A stretch of DNA of 64,000 nt, taken from positions 248,001-312,000 of the forward strand of contig NC_054688.1 in the NCBI RefSeq assembly GCF_011074885.1, written 5' to 3'. The translations under genes were made by a program, and so were the position numbers. The notes beneath the pieces were generated by a model. It was not told the DNA's origin, ran no database searches, and saw nothing but the letters and a program-made list of their open reading frames with translations. Of the stretch, positions 30,120-40,038 are shown piece after piece. The first letter of the stretch is position 1, and every line of letters begins with the position of its first letter. The stretch is from Brettanomyces bruxellensis. Taxonomy: Eukaryota; Ascomycota; Pichiomycetes; Pichiales; Pichiaceae.

Positions 30120-31175
30120 TCACTTTTCCGAATACAATGTATCGTTTACCTTGGTTATCGGCAAATCCCAAATTCCGCTTGTGGGGTTGTGAACATAGTA
30201 ATCAAGTCCCTCATGCTTCATTTTCTCCTCCGGACGGTCTTTCCAGGTATGCTTGCGACGCGTCGATCGTTCTTCATGCCCAACATTCTCAGCCTCGTCC
30301 TCACATTGGACAGATTTAATAGATTCATAACCCCACCAATCACAAGCCGCCCGTTCATCCACCTCGGTAACGACTATTCCTGAAGTGTCCACAATAGTTC
30401 TAAGATCATCTAGTGGCATGGTTTTCCGCTCAATGTTGTACAAAGCCAGGGCCACATATGTATAAATCATCAAGATAAGAATCCAGGCAGGTATAGCAAG
30501 TGCCCACCACCGCGAAGGATAATAAAAAATGCCGATATCATTAAGAATACGATCCGGAAGAAGAGACCAGCTCAACCATATTATAAGGAAAATGCCTGAA
30601 ATGACGTAAGATGCGAATCCTTTGTATTCTGCCTGCGAAGTGATATTTGTCGACACAGTCACATCCGACTCTCGAGCAAGTTCGTCTGACTCTTTTTCCT
30701 CCGGAGATAGTAATGCCCCGGGCTCTGGGGAGCCACCATCTGTGGTTGAATCATCTTGATTGCCTATTCGTAAAGATGGCATAGAATAACTTGATCCTAA
30801 CGAATAAAGACCAGGAATCAGTGAACTCAATGAACTTGTAGACAGAGAGAGCATTCTATTCCCAAAAATACCTTTTGTTTTAGGCATTGGTGCTGGTATC
30901 GCTTGTTGTTCTGCTGATTCCTTGTGTTGGTAGCTCCGCTGCTCTTTTAAAATGCCATTTTTATTCAATGTAGAATATTTTTCACTTGTATTGTCGCAAT
31001 TCTCCGGTAACTCTTTTTGTCCCGATTGACGACTCCTTGATTTCATTGTCAAAGTATCTATCCTTACTTTTTGGCCATACGGCTTCCTCTCCTTCGTGGA
31101 ACTCCCGCTGGTTTCATCGTACTTCATTATTTCGGCTTCGAAAGAGTCATAAATATGACTTCTACTTTCACCCAT
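30120..31175 (-). CDS. GPI19: PIG-P domain protein (Gpi19-like), N-terminally extended
   Basis: PIG-P/Gpi19 is a subunit of the GPI-N-acetylglucosaminyltransferase that starts GPI-anchor synthesis on the ER cytosolic face. The first ATG gives 351 residues; the open frame continues 13 codons upstream to a TTG. The PIG-P domain (about 184-335) has two membrane segments, YVISGIFLIIWLSWSLLP and WWALAIPAWILILMIYTYVA. They flank the family motif GIFYYPSRWWALA, and PLDDLRTIVD follows. S. cerevisiae Gpi19 has only about 140 residues. Here a hydrophilic Ser-rich N-terminal region of about 180 residues precedes the domain, as in some filamentous-fungal members. A 5' exon further upstream cannot be excluded. 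Confidence 0.88.
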   Translation of the reverse strand: MGESRSHIYDSFEAEIMKYDETSGSSTKERKPYGQKVRIDTLTMKSRSRQSGQKELPENCDNTSEKYSTLNKNGILKEQRSYQHKESAEQQAIPAPMPKTKGIFGNRMLSLSTSSLSSLIPGLYSLGSSYSMPSLRIGNQDDSTTDGGSPEPGALLSPEEKESDELARESDVTVSTNITSQAEYKGFASYVISGIFLIIWLSWSLLPDRILNDIGIFYYPSRWWALAIPAWILILMIYTYVALALYNIERKTMPLDDLRTIVDTSGIVVTEVDERAACDWWGYESIKSVQCEDEAENVGHEERSTRRKHTWKDRPEEKMKHEGLDYYVHNPTSGIWDLPITKVNDTLYSEK

Positions 31176-31837
31176 CTTACAAGGGAAGAGATTTTCGATT
31201 TTGGGTTGCGTCAACTGTAGACGAATCTTTAAATATATCAGTTTTTTTCCTTCTCTTATCTGAACCGACTGTTTTTTCTAATTTGAAGTCTTTCAAACCG
31301 GCATTGTACCGTAATATTTCATCATGTGGCATCTTTTTTTTTTTTTTTTCACCCCCGTTTTCCCCATCGGCTTTACTCAGAAGCCATAAAAGCATAAATA
31401 GAATTACATATAAGCACTCCAAAGAAGATGATATTATATCATCAAGTGTATGTAATTTATATTAGTACATTATATTTCTAATGCTTATAAATATATCACC
31501 ATCGCAAATAGTTGTGCCTTCGTTTTATTTGAAATTTAAAATAGGCAAAACTTAAATAATGTTTGGCGCAGTCTTGCTAGCTTACATAAATGTATATACA
31601 AAAATTATGTAGTGTCCAAATTTTTATTTGTGGACCCATAAAATTTCCTTCTCGTATCAATCGCCTTATCTCATTTCAGAGCACGCCAATTTGCACCTTG
31701 TCATACTCAAGCACTTCGTAATTGACAAAGCTAATTTACACCAATTTGATAATTGAAAGTGGAGACGTACCATATATTACCATTTGCTTTGAATTGAATA
31801 TACAAGTCTATTCTTTTCACTTTAGTTGATTCAAAAA
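31176..31837. other. Divergent spacer GPI19/TIF3
   Basis: This holds a T16-17 homopolymer at about 31333-31349 and otherwise AT-rich sequence. An overlapping 81-codon minus-strand frame here begins with TTG, contains a Lys run encoded by the homopolymer and has no recognisable motif. It was not called. Confidence 0.45.
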
Positions 31838-34325
31838 ATGGGTATGTATCATCAAAAATGCTTTCTTTGCTGTTGTTCTCCTTTCGGTTCCATGTACATT
31901 GTTAATACTCAGAAAATACTAACCAATTATTTTATTTTTAGCTAAACCAAAGAAAATGAGCTTGGGAGAGTTCATGAACGACAAATCGCTGGGTGGTTCA
32001 TGGGCAGATGATGATTTTGATGTTAACTCAATTGAAATTCCTCTTGATGAGCCTCCAAGACGTCAACCATTCAATAGAGGCCCTGGAGGTTTTAACATGG
32101 GTCAAAGAGGATCTGGATACAATAATTATGACAACGAGATGTCTGGAGGATCCTCATACGGTCGTGAATTCGGGGCTCGTGATACACATTATGGCAGATT
32201 TGACGATCATGACCGTTCATATAACAGAAGGAATTCCGGTCCAAGACTCAGCGATCTACCTTCCATTCCGATTGCCAAGCTTTCAAATCTGCCAGAGGTT
32301 TCCACACAGAAATTGGTGACAAATCTTTTTGAGAGTCGGTTCATGAAATTTGAAAAGGTCAAAGTTCTTGTGGATCCAAATCCCCCACAGCCTCGGTTTT
32401 CCAAGTTTCATCACGAAGAGGAGCAAAAGAAAAAGTGTGCTTACGTCCAGCTCAATTCCCCACAGGATCTTCTTAAGGTTTTAAAGTGGACCGATATTTT
32501 TTTGGAGAGATTGAGGGTGGAGGTGAGTGTGGCAGATTTTGATGATTTTCAAGATGTTCAGAAGTACAATAAAGAAATAGGATTTGATGAAAATGCAGAG
32601 GAGGAAAGGCTAAACAAAAAGTTGGAAGAAGAAGTCAAGAAGGCAAATAATTGGCGTCAAGAGGTTAAATATGGCAATACTTCAGATAGTCGTGGGGCAT
32701 TTGGTGGAAAAAGGTACGCAAATGAGAGAAGATTTTCTGGAAACGCAGGAGGTGAAGGAATGGATGCAAGCAAGTGTCCATATCTAGCTGGACGAGGTTT
32801 TAAAGGCTCGATAGCAGGAATGAAAGCTCCACATCCATTGCCTGCAACTGGAGATGGATCTGCTGTAAATGCTGAGCAGGTGCGTCATGCGAAAGAACAA
32901 GCTTCCAAAAATGTTGAATCGAAGCCAGAAATTTTGCAGAAAGTTGGCGCTTCAAAGTCGAAATCAAAAGCAAAGAAAGAAAATCCGTTTGGAATAGCAA
33001 AGCCAGTCGATCCTAAAAAGCAAATCGAAATTGAGAAAAAAATTGAAAAGATGAGCATTAACAGCACAACTTTTAGTACAGAAAAGTTAAACAACCATAT
33101 TAAGCATGCCAAAAAAGAAGATGATGGAAAAATGACCCAGAGATCAGGCAAAGCTAAAGAGATAAAAAAAAGTGAAGCTCATGTTGAACAAGGAGAACGT
33201 CGAACAAGGAGGGTCAGTATCATCAGGCGTGAGTCTAATGCCAAAGCTGTTCCGGACAGTGCTCCTAAAGTTGTCTCAAGGAAAGTGGCGGTTAATGGAA
33301 GTAAATCTGTTCAATTACAGAGGTCCTCCAATGTTGAAAGAAGCAGAAAGAGTGGTTCTCTTCGAAAGGCCTCGCCTGTGAAGGCAGTTCAACAAAAACA
33401 AACTGAGCATCGGAATAAAAACAGTACGGAAAAAGACAATGTTTTGGATGCGTCCTTAAAATCGAGAAAGGGACATTCATCTTACCACAAGGGTTCCAGG
33501 TCCAGCGTCAAAGATAAAAAAATGTCATCCTCTACAACTACTGGACCTGGTAGGAATGCCAAGACGAGAATTGAAGAAAAGAATATAGATGGATCAAAAC
33601 AAGCTGTATCGAAAAAGAAAAGATTAAGTAGGGATGCGGCTAAAAAGAGAAGGCAAAAAGAAAAGCAGATTAGGATAAGCCAACAAATAAAATCTGGCAA
33701 ATCAGCAGGCAGAGGTTCAAGTGTAGTTAAGACATCGTCACTAGATACCTCACGTAAGGTTAAGCCATCTGAATCTGCAAAATTACAAGGAAGATGCAAT
33801 TCCGAGCAGATGAAGTCAAAGGGTGGCAAAAATGACAAGAAAATAAGTAAGAAGGAAAATGTGCAGAAGAAAGTTCGCAATGATTCTCATGCCGGATCCT
33901 TTAAAAGCGATGGAAACGTCAAAAATGAAAGAAGAGAAGCTAATAATCCCAAAAGGCACAGTTTGGAACATAGAGGAAGAGGCAGTAGAGGACGGAGGGA
34001 AAGCGGTAGGAGAGGATTAAAATGGGAAAAATATCATAAGAATTACACCTATGTGAGAGATAGCTCGAAGGAAGAAAACAAGCAGCCTGATACTAAAAAG
34101 AAAAATGATAAGGCTGTCAAGGATGTCCAAGAGAAAGTCATAGAGAAGTCTAATTCGAAATCTGATTCGAAATCAGAGGCAAAACCAGAAGCAAAACCAG
34201 AAGCAAAACCAGAGACAAAACCAGAGACGAAATCGGAGACGAAACCGGAGAAGAAACCAGAGACAATGCCAGAGACGAAACCAGAGACAAGATCAGAGAC
34301 GTTTGAAACTAATAAAAATGCTTAA
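31838..34325 (+). CDS. TIF3: Translation initiation factor eIF4B (Tif3), spliced and very long
   Basis: Exon 1 is only 31838-31841 (ATG G) and exon 2 starts at 31942, giving MAKPKKMSLGEF and 795 residues. The N-terminus (MSLGEFMNDKSLGGSWADDD, IEIPLDEPP) matches the eIF4B/Tif3 signature. An Arg/Gly/Tyr-rich stretch follows, then an RRM at about 109-200 (IPIAKLSNLPEVSTQKL, KKCAYVQLNSPQDLLKVLKW). Yeast Tif3 has 436 residues. Here about 560 residues of Lys/Ser/Arg-rich low-complexity sequence follow the RRM, including an RGRGSRGRRESGRRG patch and a terminal PExK repeat array. Tif3 stimulates eIF4A-dependent mRNA scanning; the role of the extension is unknown. Confidence 0.9.
31842..31941 (+). other. 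TIF3 intron
   Basis: The 100-nt intron begins GTATGT, has a perfect TACTAAC branch point at 31917-31923 and ends TTTTTAG. It directly follows a 4-nt first coding exon, and frame is maintained into the MAKPKK N-terminus. Confidence 0.92.
34168..34303 (+). repeat. 12-bp tandem repeat encoding PEAK/PETK units in TIF3
   Basis: About eleven imperfect 12-bp units (consensus close to CCAGAGACAAAA) encode a run of PE-A/T-K tetrapeptides at the extreme C-terminus of Tif3. Unit number is likely variable between strains by slippage. Confidence 0.85.
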
Positions 34326-34600
34326 TCCCTTGATTTGAAGTTATCGTGAAGTATCCATTACTATTAATCACGGTAGGGAAGGAATGTGTGATTGAGATTG
34401 TAAGACTTAATATATATAAATCACAACTTTTACTGTAGTGATCGTACAATGCGGTGCGTTGATATATGACTGCTAATTAGAGGGGATAAAGCAACTACAA
34501 TGTAATATAAATATGCTGCATACTCTAAAATGCTGGCAAATATTGGTTTATTCTACCCTTTATTTATGCTAAAGATTACAATCGATATTACGAATGTTAT

Positions 34601-34625
34601 AAAAAAAAAATAATAATATGAAAAA
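34601..34625 (-). terminator. Pol III T-run terminator of RPR1
   Basis: On the minus strand, a T5 run (34621-34625) is followed by a T10 run (34601-34610), about 30-55 nt past the inferred mature 3' end of the RNase P RNA. This fits Pol III termination. Confidence 0.65.
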
Positions 34626-34654
34626 TAAGGATTCAAATCACTATTAATGATCGG

Positions 34655-35009
34655 TATCGAGTGTTCTAAGCTGGAAGCCTAGAATTCGCGTATTGAACTC
34701 AACAACGAGACGTTGAATGAACACCTCGTCAACCACCTGCACTGCGCTCCCATGCCTACAAACCCCAGAAGGGACCCGTAGGCTGAATTTCTGATGACAG
34801 CAGCCCAGCGTTTTCACGCCGTGGAAGGCTCTCAAGAGCAACCTTGCCAGCGAGGGGCCCAGAAAGGACTTCCCCGCGGTAGATGGAGAATACCACCGAA
34901 TTTCCCACTCGCCTTACCGGGGTGGGAATAAACCGACCCCGTGTGATATGCCGGAAGCAGATCCTTTTGAAAACGAGTACACGCGAATTATTAGCAATTC
35001 GAACACCGC
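34655..35009 (-). ncRNA. RPR1: RNase P RNA
   Basis: This is the catalytic RNA of nuclear RNase P, which removes tRNA 5' leaders. The minus strand has GTGGGAAATTCGGTGG (34893-34908), matching the CR-I region of yeast RPR1 as I remember it. TTGAGTTCAAT (34692-34702) resembles eukaryotic CR-V. The two pair as helix P4 (GAA-A-TTC with GAGTTC, one bulge). P2 is a perfect 9-bp pair, AATTCGCGT (34981-34989) with ACGCGAATT (34683-34691). P1 pairs 35001-35007 with 34660-34666. P3 is closed by ACTCG/CGAGT (34974-34978 with 34907-34911). The roughly 355-nt length fits the family (369 nt in S. cerevisiae). The ends are inferred from P1. GC content is well above the surroundings. Confidence 0.9.
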
Positions 35010-35036
35010 GAGTTGCGAAGCCCACGGTGTATATTA

Positions 35037-35047
35037 CGTTTGGGCCA
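35037..35047 (-). promoter_or_regulatory. A-box of RPR1 leader
   Basis: TGGCCCAAACG on the minus strand fits the Pol III A-box consensus TRGYNNANNNG. It lies about 30 nt upstream of the inferred mature RPR1 5' end. A weak B-box-like sequence (TGTTCGAATTG, 34995-35005) follows 31 nt later and overlaps helix P1. S. cerevisiae RPR1 also uses internal boxes in a 5' leader. Confidence 0.55.
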
Positions 35048-35393
35048 AATGGCCAAAAGCAGCACTTTCTTTCGCCAATGCAGTATATGATGTTTTTTTT
35101 TTTTCTCTCCATCTTATGTTAAGTCTATCTCTTAAACAAATCTGCCTTACTGAGCATATTAGCATTTCTAATGTATTTTGTATTAAGACCTCACTTTGTT
35201 TAAATTTTTTTCGTCTCAAAATAGGTTATTCCAGCCTTCATATCAGAATCAAAGGACGTATTGCTTCAGAATTATTCGCGATGAATAGCAGGTTCGATCT
35301 CGGCCAGTTGTATTTTCTTTATTAAAAAGGAAACCTAAATACTATCTAACGATCTATGAATAAATTATTTCTCTATACAACATCACTATATAC

Positions 35394-38300
35394 TCAACTG
35401 GACATACTTTTAATTATGCTTTGCAATTCCGATCCCGCACTAATTTTCCTTGTCTTTTCCCCCTGTTCTAACTCAAGTGCATCTATTTTAATAGGAATCA
35501 AATTCAAAATCATGTCCGATGCAGTCTTCTTATTACCAAAAATATAAATGCCTTTTGCTCCACAATTTAGTAGGTTACACATAAGTAACGATGTGTTTCG
35601 TGAGTTTGAATCGTGCTTTTCTGTGTCAACCAAAGACACTAATAAGTAGTCACATTTGCTTGATTTCATTTCATCAACCGTAAAAATATTAATAACGTCA
35701 TCATTCAGAATGGCTGTATTTTCCTGGTAAAAATTCCGAATCATTTCCTGTATTAAAACTTTTTGAAGCTCGGAAGTGGTTAGCAAATAAATTTGCTCTG
35801 CATTGAAACCCATTCGTCTCATGTAAATAAAGGTCAGGGCAACAAATTCAGCCTCTTTGCTATTGGCACATTGTCCGGAGTGAACTTCCTCCCTTCCATC
35901 TTTGATATCGATGAATTGTAAATTGTGGCTAAATCCCCTCGGTGAATTAGTCGATAAAACTAAGGGGCTATCTGTCATTGCAATTTTCTTTTCATCACAG
36001 TACTGTTCTGTCAACATTATGTTTCTCACGGTGTTTCCAATTTGGTATAAAAAGGAATTTGTATTACTCCAAAATAAATTTCCCGTGATAACAATTCTCT
36101 TCGGTATGTTTTTTAATGGTATTAAAAGGAGATCATCTAACGATACGCATTCTGCATTCATGACAATAAGATTATCGAATTCACCCAAGTCATAGTCATT
36201 CACCCTTAAATCTGTAGTTGTTGCAATTATAATCTTTGATGCCGCTGTGAGATTGAACTTGAACAAATTATTATCATCATGCAAGCACTCTACAAACTTC
36301 AATGACCTTAAGGCCCTGAAGATATTCAATTGCCTGTTAAATGCATTGACAGCTTTAAGCCTCATTTCTTCCAGAGAGCAATTCTTAAGATTTTCATCAT
36401 TACCAATGAATGGAAAATGATCAAATATATTATCCTTGCTTATGGTTGACGCATTTAACTCTCTTTCAAAGTTTTTCCAAATTGGCATAATGTAATTGTA
36501 ATACAGTTTAAGGCAGGAAGAAATATCTTCACAATTCTCATCTGTAACACCTAACTCTTTCGCAACATTCGAAGCTTTTTTTAGAAGAGATTGATATATG
36601 GCTTTGCTATTATCCTTTCCTTTCAAGTTACTAACAAGCACATCAAGATTTAATCGTTGCATCAAATAATTTTCTAAGTTTTCTGAAGCCACAACGACGA
36701 TAGTCCGCTCATCAAACTCTGATGAATAAATTTTAAGAAGATGCTTAGCAAGTTCTGTCTTCCCTGTATTCACTCGTCCGTTTATACATGTACATCCTGG
36801 AGACATAGCCTTTATAAATGCATCGCTCTGCTTCGAGTTCAAAGAAATTGATCCCCCGTCAATTTCTTTACCTAAATATTTTATGTAATCCGACGTGATG
36901 TCAATTTTACTCTCACGACTAGTAAAATTAATCATTAAATCCTTTTCCATTTCACTTTTAGTGATATTATTTTTCTTTTCTGTTTTTACTTTCTTAAGAT
37001 GTTGCAAGCCTGGAACTAACATTTCGTCGATTTGAATGTTATTTGGTAGGATAAACGCTCCACCACTGCCCGCATGGTACTTTTCGTCAAAAAGAAAGTC
37101 TACCCATAAGTTTTTTCCCACTGTTCTTGACAGTTTCAACTGATTAAGATACCTTTTAGTGACAGAGGAAACTTTCGCATTCGGCTTGACAACTAATTGG
37201 GCCTTTTTGACCAAGTTTTCGTCAAACACATTATTCTCTAAGCCTACCGTTATTCTCATAATACGTGAATCAGTTGGTTCTGCAATATCGGAAACAATTG
37301 TGGGTAGAACGCTTTTTGTGTTTCCAGTAAAAAGGATCAAATAAATTATCTCATTTTTGTGAATATTTTCCCACTCCCGCTGAATAAGCTTTGCGGTACC
37401 TCTAAAGTTTATAACAATCTGAACACTAACACAAAGCTTTGTCATATCATATAAATAATCAGAAGTACAGGAAAGGATTGCAACATGATTCAATTGCATA
37501 GCATATTTGCTAAAACCTGAAATCTTGACACTGTCTGCATTATCTTGGTACTTTATATTTAATCTGTCGAGCACGTTATTAATGTGAGCTTTGGCAGAAA
37601 TTTGTAAACGTGATCGTAACTCCAGAACCATTCGCATCATAATATCATTAGCCTCCAAAAACAAAGAAAAGAAATAAATATCCTCATTTGTACTTCTATT
37701 TAAATTAATTTCTGGAACGATTTTTGTATCAATCGTCCTAAAATCAGCAATTGTGTACCAAAGGCATGTGATTAATTGATCAGTTGATAGCGAGCCAATG
37801 TCCATTAGAGAGATGTCCATGTCCTTACAAAAGTTTATAAGTGGCTCCTTTGTAGGATTTTTTCCGAAGCACTGAGCGAACTTCCTTGAATTTTTTGTTA
37901 ATGTCAATAAATCTGTACATTTAACAAATTTCGTATAGTTGTACGCATTGAATGCTGTAGAGATGAAATGCATGAGTCTATCAGAAATGATTTTGTCAGA
38001 CTGTTCATACGTTAAGCAATTACTCTGGCTTTCATCTGTGGGATAATATATCAAATATTGTAGCACATTTAGCAGACTTCCCTCTATATGCTCCTGTACC
38101 AGAGGAAGAAACCAAGTTCGCTTTAAAAATATAGCTGTAAATCTTCTTGTAGGAAAATAAGACAATATTTCTATGAGCAATAGAAAAAATGGGGTTGATG
38201 CAGTCATATCACCTTTCATAAAAGTTTTGATTAGTTTTGAAAACCAAGTTTTCGCAATGAATGCAAGTTCTTTCTGCTCTGATGCCAGCTTGTTGTAAGA

Positions 38301-38804
38301 CTCTAATGATTTCTTCAAAAGTGTGGAAACTTCCTTATCGCTTTTCATAATCAAACATCCAGATGCTGGATCTAAGAGAGAAACAGAAAATATATCAGAG
38401 ATTGAATCCCATAGTCCTGGTGAGCTGGGTAAAAATGATACTAAGTTCCGTAAGAAGACTAAAAGTTCCGGGTTGTCTTCACCAGACACTATTATCCTTA
38501 GCAGACAGTATATTAATATACGAAATTGCTTTTTATTTATCTGGGACTTGTGTGTATAAAATTCATATTGAATATACTTTGGACAGTTGTTAATTATGAG
38601 TGCGATGGATTTAATGTATTCCTTTGGTGAGTCTCGATTGATTCGATCAAACAGAAAATCAATGTAGCCACTCCCTTGAAGATAGAGAAAATTATCTTGA
38701 CTTGGCTCACTTTCCAAATAGGACCAGATTTCATGTACCCCCTTGAATTTGGTCTTAGACCTAATTCTTCTCTCGTGCCACAGAGATTTTATCTGGTTTT
38801 TCAT
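35394..38804 (-). CDS. Aquarius/Cwf11-like spliceosomal SF1 helicase, degenerate motifs
   Basis: The 1136-residue protein (start at first ATG; the frame extends 12 codons to a TTG, just after a stop) looks like the intron-binding RNA helicase Aquarius (S. pombe Cwf11). The N-terminal half is helical, ARM-like. A middle block (FFSLFLEANDIMMRMVLELRS, then KNEIIYLILFTG) matches the Aquarius beta-barrel region. The helicase part follows the family order with eroded motifs: Walker A GRVNTGKT (676-683) for GPPGTGKT, MNAE (882-885) where DEAA is expected, and TVDEMKSSKCDYLLVSLV (from 1042) where TVDRFQGQQNDYILLSLV is expected. The region between, RRMGFNAEQIYLLTTSE, aligns with the Aquarius LTTYNGQK segment. 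S. cerevisiae lacks this gene. Human Aquarius has about 1485 residues. Confidence 0.82.
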   Translation of the reverse strand: MKNQIKSLWHERRIRSKTKFKGVHEIWSYLESEPSQDNFLYLQGSGYIDFLFDRINRDSPKEYIKSIALIINNCPKYIQYEFYTHKSQINKKQFRILIYCLLRIIVSGEDNPELLVFLRNLVSFLPSSPGLWDSISDIFSVSLLDPASGCLIMKSDKEVSTLLKKSLESYNKLASEQKELAFIAKTWFSKLIKTFMKGDMTASTPFFLLLIEILSYFPTRRFTAIFLKRTWFLPLVQEHIEGSLLNVLQYLIYYPTDESQSNCLTYEQSDKIISDRLMHFISTAFNAYNYTKFVKCTDLLTLTKNSRKFAQCFGKNPTKEPLINFCKDMDISLMDIGSLSTDQLITCLWYTIADFRTIDTKIVPEINLNRSTNEDIYFFSLFLEANDIMMRMVLELRSRLQISAKAHINNVLDRLNIKYQDNADSVKISGFSKYAMQLNHVAILSCTSDYLYDMTKLCVSVQIVINFRGTAKLIQREWENIHKNEIIYLILFTGNTKSVLPTIVSDIAEPTDSRIMRITVGLENNVFDENLVKKAQLVVKPNAKVSSVTKRYLNQLKLSRTVGKNLWVDFLFDEKYHAGSGGAFILPNNIQIDEMLVPGLQHLKKVKTEKKNNITKSEMEKDLMINFTSRESKIDITSDYIKYLGKEIDGGSISLNSKQSDAFIKAMSPGCTCINGRVNTGKTELAKHLLKIYSSEFDERTIVVVASENLENYLMQRLNLDVLVSNLKGKDNSKAIYQSLLKKASNVAKELGVTDENCEDISSCLKLYYNYIMPIWKNFERELNASTISKDNIFDHFPFIGNDENLKNCSLEEMRLKAVNAFNRQLNIFRALRSLKFVECLHDDNNLFKFNLTAASKIIIATTTDLRVNDYDLGEFDNLIVMNAECVSLDDLLLIPLKNIPKRIVITGNLFWSNTNSFLYQIGNTVRNIMLTEQYCDEKKIAMTDSPLVLSTNSPRGFSHNLQFIDIKDGREEVHSGQCANSKEAEFVALTFIYMRRMGFNAEQIYLLTTSELQKVLIQEMIRNFYQENTAILNDDVINIFTVDEMKSSKCDYLLVSLVDTEKHDSNSRNTSLLMCNLLNCGAKGIYIFGNKKTASDMILNLIPIKIDALELEQGEKTRKISAGSELQSIIKSMSS

Positions 38805-39216
38805 CTGCCCTGGTCTGCCTTGGTTAATAAGTTCCGCCAATTGTGTAATCTAAAGACCCAAATGATTGTAATGAGAATACCACAAAACAAATGCAGTCTC
38901 CGATTTCTATTAGTATGTAAACAGTGTATAGATTTAATATTACAATATTAGGCTCATGAGTAGATATAAATATTCAGGCATGCCAAACTGCAAGCCTCTG
39001 TTAGTATAATTCCGCCAGATTTGAGAAGAATAGAAAACCAAAAAAAATAAAAATCAAAAAATGGTAGGACGAAAAAAATTTTCCAGCTACCGAGGCCATC
39101 ACGCAAAACAGTATCGATAACACTTTGTTTTCTACGACGTGCGGATAAATAGTTTGGCTATCCACATTGTGACGATATTCAGCACAAAATCAAAATACTA
39201 TTGCAAAGATATTAGG
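38805..39216. promoter_or_regulatory. Divergent promoter Aquarius-like/GAR1
   Basis: The 412-bp spacer contains an RRPE-like element (A7T4CC, about 39072-39084), typical of ribosome-biogenesis genes and so probably serving GAR1. Upstream of the helicase start, the minus strand shows TACTAAT (about 38910-38916) and a TTTAG acceptor-like site just before its open frame. A 5' intron is therefore possible but no good donor was found. Confidence 0.45.
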
Positions 39217-39801
39217 ATGTATCATCGTCGTGGAGGATTTCAAGGTGGAAGGGGCCGCTTTGGTAACCATCAAGCCAACAGAGGACCACCAGATAGAGTT
39301 TTTGAAATGGGTGTGTTCTTTCATGAATGCGAAGGAAACATTGTGTGTCGATCGATAAATGAAAAGATTCCATACTTTAATGCGCCAATATATTTAGAAA
39401 ACAAACAGGAAGTGGGGAAAGTGGATGAAATCTTAGGACCTATAAATGAAGTTTACTTCACTGTTCACCCATCCGAAGGTGTTCAGGCATCTTCTTTCAA
39501 GGATGGTGACAAATTCTATATTGCAGGAGATAAACTTCTTCCGCTAGAAAGATTCCTACCAAAGCCAAAGGATTATGGTCCAAAACCAAAAAGAAAGAGA
39601 GGTCCAAAGGGCGCTGGATTTGGTCAAAGAGGAGGTGGAAGAGGTGGAAGAGGTGGTTTCAGAGGGGGAAGAGGTGGAAGAGGTGGCTTTTCTAGAGGTG
39701 GAGGCAGGGGAGGCTTCCGTGGTGGCCGTGGAGGCTTTTCTAGAGGTGGAGGTAGAGGAGGTTTCCGTGGTGGTCGTGGAGGTTTCCATGGAAGAAGATA
39801 A
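39217..39801 (+). CDS. GAR1: H/ACA snoRNP protein Gar1
   Basis: Gar1 is a core protein of H/ACA snoRNPs that guide rRNA pseudouridylation, working with Cbf5, Nop10 and Nhp2. Translation is set at the ATG at 39217 ([11 protein letters not shown]), giving 194 residues; the longer frame upstream begins with GTG. A short Arg/Gly-rich N-terminus precedes the conserved core with [56 protein letters not shown] and [15 protein letters not shown]. The C-terminus is a 60-residue GAR domain of GGRGG/GGF repeats encoded by a near-tandem purine-rich repeat. All features match S. cerevisiae Gar1 (205 residues). Confidence 0.97.
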   Translation: MYHRRGGFQGGRGRFGNHQANRGPPDRVFEMGVFFHECEGNIVCRSINEKIPYFNAPIYLENKQEVGKVDEILGPINEVYFTVHPSEGVQASSFKDGDKFYIAGDKLLPLERFLPKPKDYGPKPKRKRGPKGAGFGQRGGGRGGRGGFRGGRGGRGGFSRGGGRGGFRGGRGGFSRGGGRGGFRGGRGGFHGRR

Positions 39802-40038
39802 GGGAATTCAATCAAATGCTGTAGATTATGGATATATGATTTACCAACTCTGTATAGCTTAGCTACTGTGGTATGAAATGCATAGGTGTCGTTTTAAAAT
39901 CGAATCTATAGTCGGAAAAAATTATAAGAAGCCACGAATGAGGACATACGGGTGGTACTAGCTTTGTTAACTTACCGAGTGATCACATATTTAAAAAGAA
40001 AAACAACTAATATAAAAAGAGATCATAACGTAGTAAAT

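Noticed and set aside
31177..31422. 81-codon minus-strand ORF with Lys run upstream of GPI19
   Set aside because: It starts at TTG, overlaps the GPI19 5' end in another frame, and its Lys run comes from a T homopolymer. A missed exon remains possible but is unsupported.
34756..35112. 118-codon minus-strand ORF
   Set aside because: It lies inside and upstream of the RNase P RNA, and its openness reflects the RNA's GC-rich sequence. No protein similarity recognised.
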